Source: Bacteroidota bacterium
Lineage (GTDB): Bacteria; Bacteroidota; Bacteroidia; Chitinophagales; Chitinophagaceae
Reading direction: 5' to 3'
DNA: 64,000 nt
Assembly (NCBI GenBank): GCA_023416995.1
Contig: JAEZGI010000057.1
Span: 62,001 to 126,000 of the forward strand
Positions 34,756-43,390 of the stretch are shown here, in pieces (position 1 is the stretch's first letter; every line of letters starts with the position of its first letter). The translations under genes and the position numbers were made by a program. The notes beneath the pieces are model-generated. The model did no database searches. It saw nothing but the letters and a program-made list of their open reading frames with translations, and was not told where the DNA came from.

Positions 34756-36501
34756 ATGGCAATTAAAAAAGAAAAGAACAAAGTTTTAAAAGGCCTGAGA
34801 AAGGTTCCTACCGGGATCACGGGATTAGATGAAATTACTGGCGGAGGTCTGCCTGCAGGCCGGCCTACACTTATCTGTGGCGCTGCTGGTGCAGGCAAAA
34901 CGCTGATGTCGCTTGAATTCACGATCAGGGGTGCTATTCAGTTCGGTGAACCCGGCGTAATTATGACCTTCGAGGAAAATGCTGAGGATCTTGAGACAAA
35001 TGTTGCATCGCTCGGTTTTGATCTGAAAAAACTGCAAAAGGACGGGTTGATACGAATAGATCATGTACGGGTGGAGCGGAGTGAAATAGAGGAGACGGGT
35101 GAATACGATCTTGATGGATTGTTCGTAAGACTTGGTTATGCGATAGACAGTATTGGTGCAAAACGCGTGATGCTTGATACACTTGAAAATCTTTTTTCAG
35201 GTTTAAGCAGTGATACTATAATACGGGCGGAATTAAGGCGGTTGTTTTCCTGGCTGAAAGAAAAAGGCGTAACTGCAGTAATTACCGGAGAAAAGGGTGA
35301 AGGAACACTCACCCGCCAGGGGCTTGAAGAGTATGTCTCCGATTGTGTAATCCTGCTGGATCATCGCGTCACTCACCAAATTTCTACCCGGTTATTAAGG
35401 GTAGTGAAATATCGTGGGACCGTACACGGCACGAATGAATATCCTTTTTTGATTGATGAAGAGGGAATGTCTGTTTTGCCTGTAACCTCATTGTTGTTAA
35501 ACAATGAAATTTCTAATGAGAGGGTTTCATCAGGTATACCTGCGCTTGACCAGATGCTGGACGGTAAAGGTTTTTTCAAAGGAAGCTCGGTGCTTGTTTC
35601 CGGAACAGCAGGAACAGGAAAAACGAGCATTGCGGCGTTGTTTGCCGATGCAACCTGCCGGCGGAACGAAAAATGTCTGTATTTTGCCTTTGAAGAATCA
35701 CCGCAGCAGATAATCAGGAACATGTCATCCATTGGGATGAACATGCAAAAACATATTGATAGTGGGTTGCTGGAAATGTACGCCGCCCGCCCTACCTTAT
35801 ACGGTCTTGAGATGCACCTGGTCTCCATTCACAAACGCATACAAAAATTTAAACCTTCAACCGTGGTGCTGGACCCCATTACCAACCTGATCACGATTGG
35901 TTCGGTGGGCGAAGTGAAATCAATTCTGATCAGACTTATCGATTATCTGCAATCACAACAGATCACGGTTATGTTTACAGCATTGACTTTGAACAATGTG
36001 GTAAATGAACAAACTGATGAAGGGGTATCGTCGCTTGTGGATGCATGGCTCTTGGTTCGGGATATTGAATCCAACGGCGAGCGGAACAGGGGCATGTACA
36101 TCATGAAATCGCGTGGTATGAAACATTCCAACCAGGTTCGTGAATTTGTGATCACTGATCATGGTCTTGACTTACTGGATGTTTACCTTGGATCGGAAGG
36201 TGTATTAACAGGTTCGGCGCGGGAGGCACATCTTTTAACTGAAGCTACGGGACTGGAATTGCGTAAACATGCGCTGACCCGTAAAGACAGGGAAATTGAA
36301 CGTAAACGACGGATGTTTGAAGCAAAAATGAGTTCACTGAAAGAAGAATTTGATGCAGTGCAGGATGAACTCAATAAGTCTTACCAGGAAGAAGATCTGA
36401 GAAATGAAATAATGGAACGAAACCGGAGGGAACTCGCCGAAAAACGATCGAACAAACTTGATGATGGCAAAAACAAAAAAACAAAACAAAGCAAAAACTG
36501 A
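34756..36501 (+). CDS. kaiC: KaiC-like circadian clock ATPase, two RecA-type domains
   Basis: The protein has 581 residues. Domain CI (about 20-245) has PTGITGLDEITGGGLPAG, Walker A GAAGAGKT and the Glu pair E73-E74 in MTFEEN. Domain CII (about 260-490) has Walker A GTAGTGKT, E313-E314 in AFEESP and a DPITNLI Walker B. By eye, the cyanobacterial Ser-Thr phosphosite pair aligns with Ser425-Ser426 (EGVSSLVDAW), so both positions remain phosphorylatable. A charged coiled-coil tail (about 510-581) extends beyond CII. KaiC hydrolyses ATP and cycles its phosphorylation in the clock or a simpler timer. It is followed by two kaiB genes and a kinase. Confidence 0.92.
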   Translation: MAIKKEKNKVLKGLRKVPTGITGLDEITGGGLPAGRPTLICGAAGAGKTLMSLEFTIRGAIQFGEPGVIMTFEENAEDLETNVASLGFDLKKLQKDGLIRIDHVRVERSEIEETGEYDLDGLFVRLGYAIDSIGAKRVMLDTLENLFSGLSSDTIIRAELRRLFSWLKEKGVTAVITGEKGEGTLTRQGLEEYVSDCVILLDHRVTHQISTRLLRVVKYRGTVHGTNEYPFLIDEEGMSVLPVTSLLLNNEISNERVSSGIPALDQMLDGKGFFKGSSVLVSGTAGTGKTSIAALFADATCRRNEKCLYFAFEESPQQIIRNMSSIGMNMQKHIDSGLLEMYAARPTLYGLEMHLVSIHKRIQKFKPSTVVLDPITNLITIGSVGEVKSILIRLIDYLQSQQITVMFTALTLNNVVNEQTDEGVSSLVDAWLLVRDIESNGERNRGMYIMKSRGMKHSNQVREFVITDHGLDLLDVYLGSEGVLTGSAREAHLLTEATGLELRKHALTRKDREIERKRRMFEAKMSSLKEEFDAVQDELNKSYQEEDLRNEIMERNRRELAEKRSNKLDDGKNKKTKQSKN

Positions 36502-36799
36502 AGCCAGCGATAAATTTGAACTTCGTTTGTATATAGCAGGTAACACTGCAAAATCGATGACGGCGTTGGCAAATCTGAAAAGATATTGTGAAGAACATCT
36601 GCAGGGCAGATATATACTCGAAGTAATTGATTTATTGGTTCAGCCACAGTTGGCGGCTGGTGATCAGATTTTGGCCATTCCGACCCTGGTTAGAAAGGTG
36701 CCTGTTCCAATCAGGAAAATAATTGGTGATCTCTCTAACGAAGAAAAAGTATTGGTAGGGCTCGACATCCGACCGGCAAAAATGGCTAATGGTAAGTAA
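36461..36799 (+). CDS. kaiB: KaiB-like protein, first copy
   Basis: The protein has 112 residues from ATG 36461 or 36464. It overlaps the 3' end of kaiC by about 40 bases. After a basic N-terminal extension comes the thioredoxin-like KaiB core (FELRLYIAGNTAKSMTALANLKRYCEEHL, LEVIDLL, ILAIPTLVRKVP, RKIIGDLSNEEKVLVGLDI). In cyanobacteria KaiB binds CI of KaiC after fold switching. Translational coupling to kaiC suggests balanced amounts. Confidence 0.9.
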   Translation: MMAKTKKQNKAKTEASDKFELRLYIAGNTAKSMTALANLKRYCEEHLQGRYILEVIDLLVQPQLAAGDQILAIPTLVRKVPVPIRKIIGDLSNEEKVLVGLDIRPAKMANGK

Positions 36800-37106
36800 A
36801 AAAAGCGATACGAATCCCCGGGACAAAAAAGCGGATGCGGAATATATACTTCGGTTATATATAACCGGTACATCACCAAATTCGGTGAAAGCAATTCAGA
36901 ATGTCAGGTCTATTTGCGAGCAATATCTGAAGGATCGTTATTCCCTGGAGATCATTGATGTTTACCAGCAAGCGGAACGGGCGCGACAGGATCAGATAGT
37001 GGCGCTGCCTTTATTGATAAAAAAATCACCATTGCCCGAACGGCGGTTAATTGGCGATATGTCAGAAACCAGTAAGGTACTGCGTGGTCTCGGTCTTCAA
37101 TCTTAA
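36789..37106 (+). CDS. kaiB: KaiB-like protein, second copy
   Basis: The protein has 105 residues and overlaps the first kaiB by 11 bases. The core is again KaiB-like (YILRLYITGTSPNSVKAIQNV, LEIIDVY, IVALPLLIKKSPLPERRLIGDMS). It differs clearly from copy one, so this is an old duplication rather than a recent one. Two different KaiB subunits could bind KaiC in different states or times. It ends 11 bases before the kinase gene. Confidence 0.9.
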   Translation: MVSKKSDTNPRDKKADAEYILRLYITGTSPNSVKAIQNVRSICEQYLKDRYSLEIIDVYQQAERARQDQIVALPLLIKKSPLPERRLIGDMSETSKVLRGLGLQS

Positions 37107-37117
37107 CTTGCAAAACG

Positions 37118-38392
37118 ATGGAGAGTGCGAAATATAAATCCGAACTTGAGGAGCTTCGAAGGCAGCTTGAGGAAGCAAATGAAACCATTGAGGCCATTCG
37201 TACCGGGCAGGTTGATGCCCTGGTGGTGGAAGGGAAGCAGGGGCATCAGCTTTACACCCTGAAATCGGCCGACCACACATACCGTGTATTTATCGAGAAA
37301 ATGAATGAAGGTGCCATCACACTTAATGCGGATGGCGTCATCATGTATTGTAATTCAAGCTTTGCGCGAATGGCAGGCCTGCCCATATCAAACGTGATCG
37401 GCATTCCGTTCTCCCGTTTCTTATCACAAGATTCACTCCCTGTGTTTGAAAATCTTTTTGTCAATTGTTGGGAGCAGGATTGCAAAGCGGAACTGGAATT
37501 AAACACCAATGGAAAAACGATCCCTGTACATTTATCGCTGACAGCACTTGAAGTTGAGGATCATGTGTCTTTAAGCGTAATACTTACTGATCTTACCAGC
37601 ATTAAACAGGCAGAACGTGAACTAAAGAAAAATTATATTGAGATTGCAAATACCAACCAGGCTTTGGAATCAAGTAATCATGACCTCCAGCAATTTGCTT
37701 CAGTCGCTTCTCATGACCTGCAGGAACCACTGCGAAAGATCCAGATGTTTGCAGAAATGCTGGCCGAGCGGGGAAACGATCAGCTTTCTATTGAATCATT
37801 AAAATATCTTTCTAAAATAAGGGTATCGGCTGCCCGAATGAAAACGCTGATCCTGGATGTTTTGAATTACTCAAAACTATCTTCAAATACCAGCATTTTT
37901 CAGCCGGTAGATCTCAATCTTTTGATTCGTGAACTTCTTGAAGATCTCGAACTGGTGGCAGCAGAGAAAAACGCGCAAATTACGGTAGAGCAATTACCTC
38001 AAATCGAAGCCAATCCTGGCCAGATCCGCCAGGTATTTCAGAACATCGTTTCAAATGCCATCAAATTTTCACGCGAAGGGACCGCGCCGGTCATCCAGAT
38101 ATCCGGGAAAAGAATTGTCGATAAATCATTTGACAGTGAGGTGGATGAACAAGGTGAATATTGCTGTATAAGAATCAGTGATAACGGTATCGGTTTCGAT
38201 GCCAGGTATCTCAATAATATATTTGTATTGTTCGAACGGCTCCATTCAAAAGATGTATACGAGGGCACTGGTATCGGTCTGGCGATCAGTAAAAAGATCA
38301 TCGAAAAGCACAACGGTATTATCACTGCAGAAAGCACTCCCGGCAAAGGCTCAAGATTCAGTTTTATTCTGCCACTGACCCAAAAGCAGTAA
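37118..38392 (+). CDS. PAS sensor histidine kinase, last gene of the Kai operon
   Basis: The protein has 424 residues. A coiled-coil start (ELEELRRQLEEANETIEAIR) precedes a PAS domain (about 45-165). A HisKA with His199 in SVASHDLQEPLRK and an HATPase_c domain follow (N box NIVSNAIKFS, DNGIGF, GTGIGLAISKK). No membrane helix is present. It lies 11 bases behind the second kaiB, so it is probably the output or input kinase of the Kai system, like SasA or CikA in cyanobacteria, though it lacks the KaiB-like sensor domain of SasA. Its regulator is not next to it. Confidence 0.9.
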   Translation: MESAKYKSELEELRRQLEEANETIEAIRTGQVDALVVEGKQGHQLYTLKSADHTYRVFIEKMNEGAITLNADGVIMYCNSSFARMAGLPISNVIGIPFSRFLSQDSLPVFENLFVNCWEQDCKAELELNTNGKTIPVHLSLTALEVEDHVSLSVILTDLTSIKQAERELKKNYIEIANTNQALESSNHDLQQFASVASHDLQEPLRKIQMFAEMLAERGNDQLSIESLKYLSKIRVSAARMKTLILDVLNYSKLSSNTSIFQPVDLNLLIRELLEDLELVAAEKNAQITVEQLPQIEANPGQIRQVFQNIVSNAIKFSREGTAPVIQISGKRIVDKSFDSEVDEQGEYCCIRISDNGIGFDARYLNNIFVLFERLHSKDVYEGTGIGLAISKKIIEKHNGIITAESTPGKGSRFSFILPLTQKQ

Positions 38393-38434
38393 ACTAAAAT
38401 ACTTAGTTATTTACTAAATAATTTAGTAATCTTG
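38392..38434 (+). promoter_or_regulatory. Two stacked palindromes over the promoter of the polymerase pair
   Basis: AACTAA-N5-TTAGTT (38392-38408) and TTACTAAA-TAA-TTTAGTAA (38411-38429) give four ACTAA-type half-sites. TAATCTTG (38427-38434) is a one-mismatch -7 element that overlaps the right arm. The ATG of the polymerase gene is at 38442, so the transcript would be almost leaderless. A repressor bound here would cover the promoter. Confidence 0.6.
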
Positions 38435-38441
38435 CATTGTT

Positions 38442-41381
38442 ATGTATCTCAATTGCAAGACGGTTTTTAGCTTCAGGTATGGCACGTATTCAACAAATGA
38501 ACTCGTTGATGCGGCAGTCGAGCACGGTGTCAATGCATTGGCCATAACCAATATAAATAATACGTGCAATTGTTGGGAGTTTGTAAAGATCTGCCTGGAG
38601 AAGCAGGTAAAACCAGTCATCGGAACAGAGATCCGGAATGGCGATGAGTTTTTATACCTGTTGATTGCAGCAGATAACAAAGGCGTAAGCCAGATCAATG
38701 CATTTCTGACAAGCCATCTTATAAATAAGACAACGTTCCCGGCACGTCCCGATATAACAGCGTTGTCGAACTGTAATATTGTTTTTCCTTTTGGTATTTG
38801 TGACCCCGGCGATCTTAAATTCAATGAATATATTGGTCTTTTGCCTTCCGAAGCCGGTCGTTTGTATAAAATAGATGTAATCAAACATCAAAGCCGGTTT
38901 CTTATCCGCCAGCCTGTTACCGTACGCGACAAGGCGCATCACAATCTTCATCGGTTGTTAAGGGCAATCGATAAAAATGTATTGTTATCGCAGTTACCGT
39001 CCACAAGTGTTTGTAATGAAGAGGAAACCTTTTTGTCGCCCGCCGCATTGCTGACTGCTTTCAGCAGATACCCGTTTATTGTAACAAATACCTACCGGTT
39101 ATTGGAAAACTGTAATGTAACAGTTGATTTTAAAAGTGATAAGACCAAAAAAACTTTTAGTGCATCAGTAGAAGATGATCGTGTGTTGCTTGAGAAACTG
39201 GCAAATGACGGATTAAAATCGCGCTACGGTAAAAAGAACCGGGCAGCCGCGGAACGTGTCGCACGCGAATTGAAAATCATCCATGACCTTGGTTTCACTG
39301 CTTATTTCTTAATCAACTGGGATATTATACGATATGCGCAATCGCGCGGGTTTTATTATGTTGGAAGGGGAAGCGGTGCAAATTCGATTGTGGCTTATTG
39401 TCTGCGTATTACAGATGTGGACCCGATAGAATTAAATCTTTATTTCGAGCGTTTTTTGAATCCACATCGCACTTCGCCCCCCGATTTTGATATTGATTTT
39501 TCCTACACTGACAGGGATGAGGTGATTGATTACATCTTTAAAAGATATGGTAAAAATCATGTGGCGCTGCTTGCCTCTTACCCTACCTTTCAACATGATG
39601 CCATCATACTGCAACTGGGAAAAGTGTTTGGTTTGCCGGTTGAAGAAATAAAGAGTCTGCAATTGTCACAGCAACCCGTAGATCATATTCAGCGTCTGAT
39701 CATGCGCTATGGAAGGATGATGCTTAACTTTCCTTCACATCTTTCATTGCATCCCTGCGGTATGCTGATCTCGGAAGAACCAATCGGCAACTATGCTGCG
39801 CTATTTATGCCACCAAAAGGTTTTGCAACTGCGCAACTGGACATGTTTGTTGCTGAAGATATCGGCCTGAATAAGTTCGACATACTTAGCCAGCGAGGTC
39901 TTGGTCATATTCGCGAAGCGCTGTCGCTGATCCGTGAAAACAAAGGTATAGATATCGATATACACGATACCAATAAGTTTAAAAAAGATGCTGCTGTTGC
40001 GGACCAGGTTCGTTCAGCTAACACCATTGGATGTTTTTATATCGAATCACCCGCAATGCGCCAACTGCTCAAAAAACTGCGTTGTGATGATTATCTCACA
40101 CTCGTGGCAGCGAGTTCTATTATCCGGCCGGGCGTATCCCAGTCGGGCATGATGCGCGAGTATATTTACCGGTACCGTCATCCTGAGAAAACGGTGTATT
40201 TACACCCTTTGTTTGAAGAGCATATGAAGGAAACATTTGGCGTAATGGTGTTCCAGGAAGACGTGATCCGGATCGCACATTTTTTTGCAGGGCTTGACCT
40301 GGGGGAAGCGGATATTTTACGCCGTGCAATGAGTGGTAAATACCGTTCATTAAATCAGTTCTACCTGATTCGTGACAAATTTTACGAGGGTTGTAATAAG
40401 ATGGGACATCCTGAAGCGCTTGCCCGTGAGGTTTGGCGGCAGATGGAAAGTTTTGCCGGTTACAGTTTCAATAAAGCGCATTCGGCGAGTTTCGCGGTTG
40501 AAAGTTATATGAGTCTCTATCTCAAAACCTATTTCCCAAAAGAATTCATGGTCGCTGTCATCAACAATTTTGGAGGGTTCTATTCGCGTGAATTATATTT
40601 TCTTGAATTATTGAAAACAGGTGGTGAACTTCATGCGCCATGTGTTAATAACAGCGATGAATACACGAACATCTGTGGTGACCGGGTCTATGTAGGTTTT
40701 ATTCATATCAAGGGTCTGCAATCCGGGTTGGTTGAAACAATGCTCGACGACCGCAAACGAAACGGCGTATATGCCAGCGTACAGGATTTTGTCGGGAGAA
40801 TCAATCCACCACTTGAGCAGTTGAATACCCTCGTAAGTATCGGCGCCTTTCGGTTTACAGGGAAAAGTAAAAAGCATTTGTTGTGGGAAGCCAATTTTCT
40901 GCAGAAACGCAATCAACCCGTGCTTCATCAGTCGCCCGCCCTGTTCAGCGATGCGCCAGTAGAGTTGGTTTTGCCGCCATTACATGATGATCCGCTTGAT
41001 GATTTGTACGACCAGATGGAACTGCTCGGATTCACCTTATGTAATCCATTTCAACTGGCTGATGATGATCCCAGCAAGTATACTCCTGCAGCTGCATTTG
41101 AACAACATGTTGGCAGGGAGGTGAGCGTGCTGGCGTATTTTATTGCAAGGAAAGGCGTGGTAACCAAAACACGCGATCAGATGTTTTTTGGAACTTTTGT
41201 AGACAGCAGCCTCGACTGGGTCGATACCGTGCATTTTCCGGGTGCTGCCAAAGAATATCCGTTGCATTCGGGTGGATTTTATAAGATAACCGGGAAGGTG
41301 ACCGAAGATTTTGGGGCGTACACACTGGAAGTGAGCCGGATGTTCCGGGTAGGTTATAAACCCAGAAGTTACCAGGTTTAG
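38442..41381 (+). CDS. dnaE2: DnaE-type DNA polymerase III alpha subunit with degenerate PHP motif
   Basis: The protein has 979 residues, against about 1,160 for replicative DnaE. Polymerase residues are intact: GRGSGANSIVAYCL, PDFDIDF with Asp348 and Asp350, and Asp480 in NKFDILSQ, equivalent to E. coli D401, D403 and D555. An HhH region (LVSIGAFRFTG) and an OB-like C terminus follow. The PHP domain start LNCKTVFSFRYGT lacks the usual HxH (LHxHSxYS), so its metal site is probably dead and proofreading or pyrophosphatase activity lost. It lies six bases before dinB. DnaE2-type enzymes work with Y-family partners in damage-induced mutagenesis, which I infer here. The usual third member, ImuA, is not present. 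Confidence 0.85.
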   Translation: MYLNCKTVFSFRYGTYSTNELVDAAVEHGVNALAITNINNTCNCWEFVKICLEKQVKPVIGTEIRNGDEFLYLLIAADNKGVSQINAFLTSHLINKTTFPARPDITALSNCNIVFPFGICDPGDLKFNEYIGLLPSEAGRLYKIDVIKHQSRFLIRQPVTVRDKAHHNLHRLLRAIDKNVLLSQLPSTSVCNEEETFLSPAALLTAFSRYPFIVTNTYRLLENCNVTVDFKSDKTKKTFSASVEDDRVLLEKLANDGLKSRYGKKNRAAAERVARELKIIHDLGFTAYFLINWDIIRYAQSRGFYYVGRGSGANSIVAYCLRITDVDPIELNLYFERFLNPHRTSPPDFDIDFSYTDRDEVIDYIFKRYGKNHVALLASYPTFQHDAIILQLGKVFGLPVEEIKSLQLSQQPVDHIQRLIMRYGRMMLNFPSHLSLHPCGMLISEEPIGNYAALFMPPKGFATAQLDMFVAEDIGLNKFDILSQRGLGHIREALSLIRENKGIDIDIHDTNKFKKDAAVADQVRSANTIGCFYIESPAMRQLLKKLRCDDYLTLVAASSIIRPGVSQSGMMREYIYRYRHPEKTVYLHPLFEEHMKETFGVMVFQEDVIRIAHFFAGLDLGEADILRRAMSGKYRSLNQFYLIRDKFYEGCNKMGHPEALAREVWRQMESFAGYSFNKAHSASFAVESYMSLYLKTYFPKEFMVAVINNFGGFYSRELYFLELLKTGGELHAPCVNNSDEYTNICGDRVYVGFIHIKGLQSGLVETMLDDRKRNGVYASVQDFVGRINPPLEQLNTLVSIGAFRFTGKSKKHLLWEANFLQKRNQPVLHQSPALFSDAPVELVLPPLHDDPLDDLYDQMELLGFTLCNPFQLADDDPSKYTPAAAFEQHVGREVSVLAYFIARKGVVTKTRDQMFFGTFVDSSLDWVDTVHFPGAAKEYPLHSGGFYKITGKVTEDFGAYTLEVSRMFRVGYKPRSYQV

Positions 41382-41386
41382 TCAGC

Positions 41387-42565
41387 ATGCTCACCTACGA
41401 TCGTCATATAGCGCATCTTGATCTGGACACATTTTTTGTGTCCGTTGAACGTTTGCGTAATCCCAGGTTACACGGTAAGCCGTTATTGATTGGAGGAAGC
41501 AGTGATCGGGGTGTGGTAGCGGCCTGCAGTTATGAAGCAAGGAAGTTTGGTATTCATAGCGCAATGCCAATGCGCACTGCGCTCAGACTTTGCAGGGAAG
41601 CCATTGTTGTAAAAAGTGATTTTGAGGAATACAGCAAGTTTTCTGGTCTGGTAACTGATGTGATCAGCGACACGGTTCCTGTTTTTGAAAAGGCAAGTAT
41701 CGACGAATTTTATATTGACCTAACGGGTATGGATAAGTTTTTTGGATGCGAGCGTTTTACTGCAGAGCTGAAAGCAAAGGTTTTGCGTGAAAGCGGGCTA
41801 CCCGTTTCATACGCGTTGGCTGGTAATAAGCTGGTGAGCAAGGTAGCAACGAACGAGGTAAAGCCTGATGGACAAATCTCAGTTCCACTGGGCAATGAAA
41901 AAGCTTATCTCGCTCCTCTGCCTGTTACGAGGATACCTGGTATAGGCAAAGAGACAGGGTACAAGTTTATGAAGATGGGTGTGCAAACGGTCAGGATGCT
42001 CACTGAAATTCCACTGGTGCTTTTACAGAACCTTCTTGGTAAAAGCGGCACCGAACTTTGGCGGCGCGCTAACGGTATCGACGATTCCCCGGTGGTGCCG
42101 TTTCATGAACAAAAATCAATTTCAACAGAAAATACTTTTCAGCAGGATACCATCGACATCTCCTTCCTCGATGCGGAACTGGTTCGAATGACAGAAAAAA
42201 TCGCCTTTGAATTAAGGAGCCAGGAACGGCTGACAGGTTGTGTTACCGTCAAGATCCGGTATTCTGATTTCGAAACGCATACCATTCAGAAAACAGTGCC
42301 TTATACTGCTGCTGATGTTGTACTGGTTAAAACCGTACGTGAGTTGTTTAGGAAACTTTATGCCCGGAGACTGCTGATTCGCCTTATTGGCGTGCGTTTC
42401 ACCCACCTGGTGACAGGTACTTACCAGATTGATTTGTTTGAAGACAAAACGGAGATGATTGATTTGTATCGGGCGGTTGACAGCGTCAAAAATCAGTTTG
42501 GAGAAGGTGTATTGTGCAGTGCGGCGGCATTGGTTCCAAAAGGTAACATGAATACGAGGAAATAG
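41387..42565 (+). CDS. dinB: Y-family DNA polymerase (DinB/Pol IV type)
   Basis: The protein has 392 residues. The catalytic acids are present: Asp12 in HLDLDTFFVSVE and Asp106-Glu107 in SIDEFYIDLTG. The palm, finger, thumb and little-finger regions are complete, with an HhH (RIPGIGKETGYKFMKMG). Polymerases of this family copy damaged DNA with low fidelity. The C terminus has QIDLFED, a possible beta-clamp-binding peptide. It is five bases behind the DnaE-type gene, so both are translated from one message under the same control. Confidence 0.92.
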   Translation: MLTYDRHIAHLDLDTFFVSVERLRNPRLHGKPLLIGGSSDRGVVAACSYEARKFGIHSAMPMRTALRLCREAIVVKSDFEEYSKFSGLVTDVISDTVPVFEKASIDEFYIDLTGMDKFFGCERFTAELKAKVLRESGLPVSYALAGNKLVSKVATNEVKPDGQISVPLGNEKAYLAPLPVTRIPGIGKETGYKFMKMGVQTVRMLTEIPLVLLQNLLGKSGTELWRRANGIDDSPVVPFHEQKSISTENTFQQDTIDISFLDAELVRMTEKIAFELRSQERLTGCVTVKIRYSDFETHTIQKTVPYTAADVVLVKTVRELFRKLYARRLLIRLIGVRFTHLVTGTYQIDLFEDKTEMIDLYRAVDSVKNQFGEGVLCSAAALVPKGNMNTRK

Positions 42566-42706
42566 GTTGAAGTTGAATCGGTGCCATGATTAATCGAATT
42601 TTAATTGAATGTGTCCGAACCGGGATGTTATTCTCGTTGTTTATGCATTCATTTGCCGTTGCCAGGCAATAAACAAAATTCGAATAGTCAAAGTGTATCC
42701 TTACGT

Positions 42707-43390
42707 ATGAAAGTTTTACTCGTTGAAGATGAAGCTGCTGTTGTATCACTGATGAAAAGAAGCCTTTCTGAACAGGGCATGGAGGTAAGTGTAGCGCTTG
42801 ACGGAAATATGGGAATGAAGATGGCGACGGACAATGTATTTGACGTTGTGATCCTCGACATCATGCTGCCTGGGATCAATGGGCTGGACATATGCCGGTT
42901 GTTACGAACCAACAAGGTAAATGTTCCTATTCTAATGCTTACGGCGCTGGGTAGCACCGAAAATGTTGTTGCAGGTTTAGATGCAGGGGCGGATGATTAT
43001 CTGCCTAAACCTTTTAAACTAACAGAACTACATGCCAGGTTACGTGCTTTAGGGAGGAGGAAAGGAGGGATTCCGATCCAGGATAATAAATTATCGTTCT
43101 GCGGTCTTACACTTGATACTTCATCAAAAGCGGTTTTTCGCGATGGTAATCCCATCAATCTCACTGCTACTGAGCTGAAATTGCTCGAGTTTTTTCTCCG
43201 CAATCCAAACAGGGTTTTGTCAAGGGTCGAGATTCTGGAACATGTATGGGATATTAATTTCAACCTGGGCACTAATGTAGTAGACGTTTATGTAAACTAT
43301 CTCAGGAAGAAAATAGACCGGAATTATAATACGCGGCTGATACATACGATGGTGGGTATGGGTTATATGCTGAAACAGGGTGAAGCATGA
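42707..43390 (+). CDS. OmpR/PhoB-family response regulator
   Basis: The protein has 227 residues from ATG 42707; an upstream start at 42605 adds residues without a domain. The receiver has acidic LVEDEAA, phospho-acceptor Asp51 (VILDIMLPG) and Lys in DDYLPKPFK. The winged-helix DNA-binding domain (about 130-225) ends with NVVDVYVNYLRKKIDR...VGMGYML. It overlaps the kinase gene by four bases. OmpR/PhoB proteins bind tandem 11-bp direct repeats, and such an array lies at 44969, before the next operon. Confidence 0.93.
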   Translation: MKVLLVEDEAAVVSLMKRSLSEQGMEVSVALDGNMGMKMATDNVFDVVILDIMLPGINGLDICRLLRTNKVNVPILMLTALGSTENVVAGLDAGADDYLPKPFKLTELHARLRALGRRKGGIPIQDNKLSFCGLTLDTSSKAVFRDGNPINLTATELKLLEFFLRNPNRVLSRVEILEHVWDINFNLGTNVVDVYVNYLRKKIDRNYNTRLIHTMVGMGYMLKQGEA

